Below are positions 53,399 through 58,792 of a stretch of 58,792 nucleotides of DNA, piece by piece. Each line of letters begins with the position of its first letter. Position 1 is the stretch's first letter. This DNA is from Aldersonia sp036524855 (GTDB lineage: Bacteria > Actinomycetota > Actinomycetes > Mycobacteriales > Mycobacteriaceae). The translations under genes and the position numbers were made by a program. The notes under the pieces were generated by a model. It saw only the letters and a list, made by a program, of their open reading frames with translations, made no database searches and had not been told where the DNA came from. The stretch covers positions 1-58,792 of the forward strand of contig DATDBL010000259.1 of the NCBI GenBank assembly GCA_036524855.1. The letters are read 5' to 3'.

Positions 53399-54147
53399 GG
53401 GGTGACCACCGCTCCCTCGCCGCCCGACCGCCCCATCGCGTGAGCGGCCGACGACACTGCCTCGTTGCGCGCGCTGCTGAACGACAGCATCTGCATTTCC
53501 ATCGCCAGGTCCACCCGCCGGATCTCGACCTGATCGGAGGTCGACGGCGAAACCTGGGCGAAGCTGAGGACGCACCGCAGGCCCGCGGCCACCAGCACGT
53601 CACAAATCTGCTGGGCCACCAGGTCGGGTACGGCGATCACCCCGATGGTCGGCTCGAGGGCGGCGCATGCCTGCGCGAGTTCGGCGACGTCACGTACCCG
53701 CACGCCGGCGACCGACGTGCCGACGACGACCGGGTCGCTGTCGAACAGGCCGACGATCGTGAATCCGCGCCGCCCGAATCCGCCGTAGCCGGCGAGTGCG
53801 CGGCCGAGGTTGCCGACGCCGACCAGCACCACACGATGCTCCTGATCGAGGCCGAGGGTGTGTTCGATCCGCGCGCGCAGGTGGGCGACGTCGTAACCGA
53901 CCCCCCGCACGCCGTTCGGACCGAGGAAGGAGAGATCCTTGCGGAGCTTGGCCGAACCGACCCCGGCTGCGGCGGCGAGTTCCTCGCTCGAGACGATGCC
54001 CATACCGTCGTCGGCCATCGCGACGAGGACACGCAGATACCCGGCCAACCGGGTCACGGTCGCCTGTGGGAGATCGCGGACTCCGGCGGCCGGCCGAGCC
54101 GGAGTGGAGACGCGGCGCTGCCGCAGCGACTCGTCCTGCTCGCTCAC
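53395..54147 (-). CDS. rex: Redox-sensing transcriptional repressor Rex
   Basis: 250 residues: a winged helix (ATVTRLAGYLRVLVAMADDG then SSEELAAAAGVGSAKLRKDLSFLG) and a Rossmann domain (VVLVGVGNLGRALAGYGGF) that senses NADH/NAD+, followed by TIGVIAVPDLVAQQICDVLV. Rex represses respiratory and heme genes until NADH rises. In Streptomyces rex heads the rex-hemACD operon, the same order as here. GTG 54147 chosen. A Rex-like operator lies 87 bp upstream. Confidence 0.93.
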   Translation of the reverse strand: MSEQDESLRQRRVSTPARPAAGVRDLPQATVTRLAGYLRVLVAMADDGMGIVSSEELAAAAGVGSAKLRKDLSFLGPNGVRGVGYDVAHLRARIEHTLGLDQEHRVVLVGVGNLGRALAGYGGFGRRGFTIVGLFDSDPVVVGTSVAGVRVRDVAELAQACAALEPTIGVIAVPDLVAQQICDVLVAAGLRCVLSFAQVSPSTSDQVEIRRVDLAMEMQMLSFSSARNEAVSSAAHAMGRSGGEGAVVTP

Positions 54148-54234
54148 GTCGTTGGCTCCTCGTCCGGGCCGCCCCTGCGCGGGTCCGGTCCTTCACACGC
54201 TGGTCCGGGGGTTGTGCACGTCCACGGTAGCGGC

Positions 54235-54252
54235 TTGTGAACCGATGCACAA
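54235..54252. promoter_or_regulatory. rex: Rex operator (ROP)-like palindrome
   Basis: TTGTGAACCGATGCACAA, an imperfect palindrome with perfect TTGTG/CACAA ends, close to the TTGTGAAN6TTCACAA-type Rex consensus. It is the only such site in the gap between the glutaredoxin-like stop and the rex start. It predicts autoregulation of rex-hemA-hemC-hemD. Confidence 0.7.
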
Positions 54253-54279
54253 AGTCGCTCGAAAAGGGGCGTGAACCGC

Positions 54280-54564
54280 TCAGCGTGCGAGGTCGGCGCG
54301 CAGACGGGGCTCGTCGACGTCGAAATAGCTGTGTTCGCGACCGTCGAGCAGCACCACCGGGAGGCGGTCGCCGTACTCGGCACGCAGCGTCGGATCCGCT
54401 GCGGCATGCTCGTCGACGTCGATCGTGCCGACCTCGACACCCGGGAAGTCGGCGCAGATCGCACGCAACTGGTCGAGCGCGACGGTGCACAGCCCGCACC
54501 CGGCGCGCGTGAGCAACACGACACTGTGTTTGGAACCAGCACCGTGAATGGAACCTGCGGTCAT
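54280..54564 (-). CDS. Glutaredoxin-like protein
   Basis: 94-residue thioredoxin-fold protein with LLTRAGCGLCTVALDQLRAI (CGLC active site), VEVGTIDVDE and LPVVLLDGREHSYFDVDEPRL. It matches the DUF836/glutaredoxin-like gene found beside hemA in mycobacteria. ATG 54564 chosen. It probably protects or reduces protein thiols; the partner is unknown. Confidence 0.86.
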   Translation of the reverse strand: MTAGSIHGAGSKHSVVLLTRAGCGLCTVALDQLRAICADFPGVEVGTIDVDEHAAADPTLRAEYGDRLPVVLLDGREHSYFDVDEPRLRADLAR

Positions 54565-54648
54565 GGTTCGAGCCTGCCACCGACGCACCCGAATCCGGCT
54601 TGCGGGCTACTGTTGTGGGCGCGAGTGACGGCGATACGGGAGGTGCAG

Positions 54649-55608
54649 GTGCCGGAACCATCTGGGTCACCGGAGCGCACCCGTCGAAATCCGCTCGGCC
54701 CCAGCGATGCGCAGCGGCGCGCGAACCTCGCGGGTGAGGCCAGCGCCGACGCCGCGCTCGCCTTACACGAACTCGACGCGATCGAGACCGTCCCCTCCGA
54801 TGACACAGAGATTTCGCCGCCGCCGCGCGACCTCACCGCGGCGGCGTTCTTCGACGTCGACAACACGATGGTGCAGGGCGCCTCGATCATCCACTTCGCC
54901 CGTGGCCTCGCCGCCCGCAAGTACGTGAAGACGTCGGACCTGGTCGACTTCGCCTGGAAGCAGGTCAAGTTCCGGGTGACCGGCAAGGAGAGCAGCGACG
55001 ACGTCGCCGAGGGTCGGGAGAAGGCGCTCTCGTTCGTCGCGGGCCGGTCCACCGCAGAACTCGTCGAGCTCGGCGAGGAGATCTACGACGAGATCATCGC
55101 CGACAAGATCTGGCCGGGCACGCGGGCGCTGGCGCAGATGCACCTCGACGCGGGCCAGCAGGTGTGGCTGGTCACCGCGACCCCGGTCGAGTTGGCGCAG
55201 GTGATCGCGAAACGCCTCGGGCTGACGGGCGCGCTGGGCACGGTCGCCGAGAGCAAGGACGGGATGTTCACCGGCCGACTCGTCGGCGACATCCTGCACG
55301 GCGCCGGGAAGGCGCACGCGGTGCGCACGCTCGCGATCCGCGAGGGCCTGAACCTCAAGCGCTGCACCGCATATTCGGACAGCCACAACGACCTGCCGAT
55401 GCTGTCGCTGGTCGGCACCGCGGTCGCGATCAACCCCGACTCGGACCTGCGCGAGCTCGCGAAGAACCGCGGCTGGGAGATCCGCGACTTCCGCACCGCC
55501 CGCAAGGCCGCAAAGATCGGCGTCCCGACGGCGTTGGCGCTCGGCGCGGTCGGCGGCGCACTCGCCGCCGTCGTCGCCCGCCGCCGCGACCACGCCCGCA
55601 CCGCCTGA
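54649..55608 (+). CDS. HAD-family phosphatase, SerB1-like
   Basis: 319 residues. HAD motif I is AAFFDVDNTMVQGASI, motif II VWLVTATPVELAQ, motif III HGAGKAHAVRTLA, and motif IV YSDSHNDLPMLSLVG. A helical cap lies between I and II, and a hydrophobic C-terminal helix (VPTALALGAVGGALAAVVARRR) may anchor it to the membrane. The N-terminal 60 residues are disordered. GTG 54649 has GGGAGG 6 bases upstream. Related to mycobacterial SerB1; phosphoserine as substrate is not proven. Confidence 0.88.
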   Translation: MPEPSGSPERTRRNPLGPSDAQRRANLAGEASADAALALHELDAIETVPSDDTEISPPPRDLTAAAFFDVDNTMVQGASIIHFARGLAARKYVKTSDLVDFAWKQVKFRVTGKESSDDVAEGREKALSFVAGRSTAELVELGEEIYDEIIADKIWPGTRALAQMHLDAGQQVWLVTATPVELAQVIAKRLGLTGALGTVAESKDGMFTGRLVGDILHGAGKAHAVRTLAIREGLNLKRCTAYSDSHNDLPMLSLVGTAVAINPDSDLRELAKNRGWEIRDFRTARKAAKIGVPTALALGAVGGALAAVVARRRDHARTA

Positions 55609-55651
55609 CGAAGGCGCGCTCGCAGGCGCGCAGCAAGTGCGCTCTCGGCGG
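55609..55651. other. Short convergent intergenic spacer
   Basis: 43 bp between the convergent phosphatase and DUF998 genes. It is GC-rich with GCGCGC repeats and the motif GTGCGCTCTCGGCGG, which recurs almost exactly before menB (near 2787-2800). A hairpin terminator is likely but the pairing is not clear-cut. Confidence 0.35.
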
Positions 55652-56329
55652 TCAGGGGGCGGGGACGGGTTCGCGCTCGACGGCCGGTTCGCGCACCAGC
55701 ACGACCGCCAGCACCGCCATCCAGAGCAGCCAGGCGCCGATGTCGGCCCGCTCGTAGAAGCCGAGCAGCGGGGTCGGCTCGCCACTGGGCAGCCGGGTCG
55801 ACAGCATGCTTGTCATCGCGCCTGCGGCGAGCACGATGGCGAGCGTGACAATCGAATAGATCCGGAACCACCCCGCAACGGCCGCGGCTCCCAGGCCGAT
55901 CATGAGGACGATCAGCACGACAGTGCCGCCCGCGAGCACCAGGTGGGCCAGGTCGTTGCCGGTCTCCTGCCCGGCGGCGATGTCCTCGCGTGCGCTCATC
56001 GGGGCCGGCAACCACAGCACGCCCATCACGGCGAACGCGACCAGCGTCGCGCCGACGCCGCGCAGCGCACGTCGCGGTCCGGCCGCACGCCAGACCCCCA
56101 CGCCGAAGGCCGTCAGCAGCGGCGTGAACACGAACAGCATCCAGCGCAGGAACGTCTGCGGCGGCGCACCGGTTGCGCTCAGTTCGCTGACGGCCTGATC
56201 GAGTGGGTCGTAGCCGGGGTACATCGCGGCGGCGACGACGTCGTTGACGACGACGTAGGCGACTCCATAGGCGATGCCGCACAGCAGCAGTGCGGCGGTG
56301 ACGGTGTCTCGGCGTGTTTCTGCGCTCAT
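55652..56329 (-). CDS. DUF998 family membrane protein
   Basis: 225 residues with six hydrophobic helices and the DUF998 traits AVSELSATGAPPQTFLRWMLFVFTPLLTAFGVGVWRAAG and GVLWLPAPMSAREDIA. ATG 56329 (MSAETRRDTVTAALLL) chosen because the frame is open far upstream without sense. Function unknown. Confidence 0.82.
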   Translation of the reverse strand: MSAETRRDTVTAALLLCGIAYGVAYVVVNDVVAAAMYPGYDPLDQAVSELSATGAPPQTFLRWMLFVFTPLLTAFGVGVWRAAGPRRALRGVGATLVAFAVMGVLWLPAPMSAREDIAAGQETGNDLAHLVLAGGTVVLIVLMIGLGAAAVAGWFRIYSIVTLAIVLAAGAMTSMLSTRLPSGEPTPLLGFYERADIGAWLLWMAVLAVVLVREPAVEREPVPAP

Positions 56330-56433
56330 TTCGCGCCACCCTCGCTTCGTCTGCGACCGATACCGCCGACGGTACGGGCGGAGGCTCGGCGCGACGAGAG
56401 ACCTTGGCCCGTGGCGGCGGGGTCGCTGGTCCC

Positions 56434-58227
56434 CTACCGATCCGGCACGACGGCACCGACCGGGCCGGCGCCGACGCACGGCGACAGCCCGGGCGTGGTG
56501 GGGCGCAGGTAGAGCGACGCGCCATCCCCGGTCAGCCGCACGAACACGGTGTGCAGGCCGGCTTTCATGGGTACTTCGACGGGCGTCTCGTGGCCGAGGC
56601 CCACCTCGAGCATGCCGTCGATATTCGCGAGGTAGTTGATCTGCGCGGTCCAGTCGTAGGCCATGAGCGGTCCGGTCAGCGGGAGCACGGTCTCGCCGTC
56701 GACCCGGAAACCGCAGTTCGGCTCGGGCCCTTGCGGAATCGCGCGGTTCCAGGTGACCTGCGCGCCGATCATGGTCCCGTCGTCGTCGAGGACCCGCAGG
56801 TCCGGCGTCGAGTCGGCGAACTCGGGACGCTCCGCCAGCCCATTGAACACCCGGCTCGCGAGGTTGTACGGGTACGCGAACGGCAGCAGGACGTACAGCG
56901 AGACGGGCTGGTCGAGCATCGGGGTGTCGCGGTCCGACGCCAGCGCCTGCTTCGCGTTCGCGAGGTATGCGGCGGTCGGGTTGTCGCGCCAGGACCGGGC
57001 GAACGTGACGGCGGACCACACCGACGACGCGACAAACGCAGTGACGAATACCGCGACCAGCCCGACCACCAGCACCGGCCGCACTCGCGGCGGCGGTCGC
57101 CGATCGGGTGCACGCACGATCAGCGCGATCGCGATCGCCACCACGACCGAGACGTCGGCGACGTAGCGCAGCGTCTGCCCGAGTTCGATCGCCGTCTCGA
57201 TGCTCGACCGGGTCACCACCATCGCAACCAGGCACGCCCCGACATAGCCGACCACGCCCGCCCAGACGATCCCGGTGCGCCGCTTCCACCACAGAACCGC
57301 GACGACGAACCCGGCGACCGCGAGCCAGGCGATCACCACCCCCGCAGCGGGTGGGTCGGCCCACGGCGGGCTCGGTGGCCAGCGCTCCCACGTCCACGGA
57401 CCACCCGCGAGCGCCGGGATCAGGCCGAGCGCAGTCGCGTGCCAGACCATCTCGCCCGCGGTCGCGAGCCCCTGCCAGCCGAAGCGGCCGTCCACGAGCA
57501 TCAGGTAGCAGACGGCCCACACCCCGAGCACGACCGCCGATCCCGCCCACAGCGTCCGCCCGTCGCGCCACACGGACCGCACGGGGCGTCCCTCGAGCCG
57601 GTAAACGGCCGAGACCACCCACACCGCGACCACAGGCACCAGCACCGACTTCTCGAAGAACGCCAGCGCCGAAGCCAGTACGACGACGCCGGACACCGCG
57701 AAGCGCACCCGCCCGGTCCGGCACAGCGCCACCGCATCCGCCGCCACCCAGGCCAGCGCGAACTGCAGCGGCAGCGAGTTCAGCCCGGCCGCCCACCACG
57801 CGAACGACGGCAGCGTCAGCGGCGCGAACAGGAACACCGCCAGCGGGACGAGCTGCACCGGTCGGGACCCGAGCAGGGAACGCAGCAATCGCAGCACTGC
57901 CAGGGCCGCGGCGAGTTGCGCCACGATCAGCGTCACGGCGGGCAGCCACCACTCGAGCGGCGCGAGCCGCGTCGACAGGCCCGCCACGAAGAACGCGGCC
58001 GGCATGAGGTGCCCGTCGTGGTCGTAGCCGAGCAACTCCGCCGAGAACAACGGATACGCCGAGCCGCGCGCGATCAGGATCAGGTCGTCCCAGTAGAAAT
58101 CACCCGTCGCCGCGATCGCGCCGCGCACCAGCACGGCCACCGCGACCAATGCCAGCGCGAGCGGGAGCGTCGCGCGGGCACCGGTCGGCTGCCTCGATAC
58201 GACCGGCCGGTCGACGGTGAGGGTCAA
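56434..58227 (-). CDS. GT-C-like polytopic membrane protein
   Basis: 597 residues. About 10-11 transmembrane helices occupy residues 20-420, with FYWDDLILIARGS in the first extracytoplasmic loop; paired acidic residues here are typical of GT-C glycosyltransferases. The last 170 residues form an extracytoplasmic beta-rich domain (LRVLDDDGTMIGAQVTWNRAI to GASLYLRPTTPGLSPCVG). It could transfer a sugar from a polyprenyl-phosphate donor to cell-wall or surface glycans. Start is TTG 58227. Substrate unknown. Confidence 0.68.
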   Translation of the reverse strand: MTLTVDRPVVSRQPTGARATLPLALALVAVAVLVRGAIAATGDFYWDDLILIARGSAYPLFSAELLGYDHDGHLMPAAFFVAGLSTRLAPLEWWLPAVTLIVAQLAAALAVLRLLRSLLGSRPVQLVPLAVFLFAPLTLPSFAWWAAGLNSLPLQFALAWVAADAVALCRTGRVRFAVSGVVVLASALAFFEKSVLVPVVAVWVVSAVYRLEGRPVRSVWRDGRTLWAGSAVVLGVWAVCYLMLVDGRFGWQGLATAGEMVWHATALGLIPALAGGPWTWERWPPSPPWADPPAAGVVIAWLAVAGFVVAVLWWKRRTGIVWAGVVGYVGACLVAMVVTRSSIETAIELGQTLRYVADVSVVVAIAIALIVRAPDRRPPPRVRPVLVVGLVAVFVTAFVASSVWSAVTFARSWRDNPTAAYLANAKQALASDRDTPMLDQPVSLYVLLPFAYPYNLASRVFNGLAERPEFADSTPDLRVLDDDGTMIGAQVTWNRAIPQGPEPNCGFRVDGETVLPLTGPLMAYDWTAQINYLANIDGMLEVGLGHETPVEVPMKAGLHTVFVRLTGDGASLYLRPTTPGLSPCVGAGPVGAVVPDR

Positions 58228-58240
58228 GCCGTGCGCACCG

Positions 58241-58792
58241 TCACCCCAGGAACACGTTGCGCCGCTTGGCGAGCAGCCGGTACAGCGTCTGCTGAATGGT
58301 CTCGCGGACGTGATCGGTGACCTCGAACATGATCATCGGGTCGTCGGCGGCGTCCTGTTCGTAGCCGTCGGTCTGGATCGGCTCACCGAACTCGATGTAC
58401 CACTTCGACGGGAGCGGGACCATCCCGAGCGGCCCGAAGAGCGGGAAGAACGGCGTCACCGGGAAGTACGGCAGCCCGACCAGTCGCGCCAGCGGTGCGA
58501 GATCACCGACCTTCGGGTAGATCTCCTCGGACCCCACGATCGAGCACGGGATGATCGGCGCGCCGGTGCGCACCGCCGCGGACACGAACCCGCCGCGGCC
58601 GAACCGCTGCAGCTTGTAGCGGTCCGCGAACGACTTGCCGACGCCCTTGAAACCCTCCGGAAACACCGCGGTGAGTTCCCCGTTGCGCAGCAGGCGCTCC
58701 GCGTCCGCGTTGCACGCCAGCGTGTGCCCCGCCTTGCGCGCGGCGGTGCCGAGCATCGGCGTCTCGAACACCAGGTCCGCGGCGAGCATCCG
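58241..58792 (-). CDS. PlsC-type lysophospholipid acyltransferase (5' cut by window)
   Basis: 184 codons of a gene whose start lies beyond the window end. AVFPEGFKGVGKSFADRYKLQRFGRGGFVSAAVRTGAPIIPCSIVG is the PlsC-family acceptor region (FPEG), followed by PLPSKWYIEFGEPI. The HX4D motif would be upstream, outside the window. Acylates a glycerophospholipid precursor; a mycobacterial homologue lies near serB1. Confidence 0.85.
   Translation of the reverse strand, partial: RMLAADLVFETPMLGTAARKAGHTLACNADAERLLRNGELTAVFPEGFKGVGKSFADRYKLQRFGRGGFVSAAVRTGAPIIPCSIVGSEEIYPKVGDLAPLARLVGLPYFPVTPFFPLFGPLGMVPLPSKWYIEFGEPIQTDGYEQDAADDPMIMFEVTDHVRETIQQTLYRLLAKRRNVFLG

Overview
The window is high-GC chromosomal DNA from an actinobacterium of the order Mycobacteriales, most likely a Rhodococcus/Nocardia-type genus. 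Evidence: a menaquinone cluster (menC, menB, menE, menA), a System II cytochrome c maturation operon, a rex-hemA-hemC-hemD-hemB block and bldC, with frequent GTG starts and ATGA/GTGA stop-start overlaps. From general knowledge of Mycobacterium tuberculosis, the core genes follow the order of the Rv0502-Rv0553 region, read in reverse here (plsC-like, serB1, glutaredoxin-like, hemA, hemC, hemD, hemB, hemL, phosphatase, thioredoxin, ccdA, resB, ccsB, menA, menE, DUF3349, small membrane protein, pitA, VOC protein, menB, menC). I ran no searches; family names come from motifs read by eye.

Layout. 0-10.5 kb: menC and a HipA-like kinase (leftward), a 32-bp tandem repeat, then rightward menB, a conserved hypothetical, a VOC protein, pitA with a small membrane partner, DUF3349, menE, a drug-type ABC exporter pair and a secreted beta-propeller protein. 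10.5-18.5 kb: a large SARP-STAND regulator divergent from menA, a holin-like protein, a Clp-N/HTH pair behind a two-palindrome operator, a Cds1-like PLP enzyme, DUF4229 and bldC.

18.6-29.9 kb is an accessory region that looks AT-richer and is full of toxin-antitoxin and defence-type genes and wreckage: a SARP remnant, an antitoxin with a decayed RES toxin, a DUF3024 fusion, MntA-HepT, two VapBC pairs, a decayed unknown gene, a QxK-nuclease plus STAND NTPase unit, and a frameshifted AAA ATPase. Short diverged copies of resB and of the ccsB 3' end lie at about 24.6 kb and 28.3 kb, outside the intact resB and ccsB genes that begin at 30.1 kb. This suggests that the region downstream of ccsB is an insertion and recombination hotspot.

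30.1-37.4 kb: the leftward hemL-phosphatase-thioredoxin-ccdA-resB-ccsB operon and a ketosynthase-like protein. 37.5-46.3 kb: a PAS-GGDEF-EAL protein, a frameshifted acyl-CoA oxidase, a SIR2-domain protein, a cyclase-family protein, a frameshifted sugar dehydrogenase and csoR. 46.3-58.8 kb: small membrane proteins, hemB, then the leftward rex-hemA-hemC-hemD operon behind a Rex-like operator, a glutaredoxin-like protein, a rightward SerB-type phosphatase, DUF998, a GT-C-like membrane protein and a PlsC-type acyltransferase cut by the window end.

Functionally the core links redox sensing (Rex), heme, cytochrome c and menaquinone, which together build the respiratory chain. Every housekeeping gene appears intact, while all frameshifts fall in dispensable genes; this favours real gene decay over random sequencing error, but the sequence alone cannot settle it.
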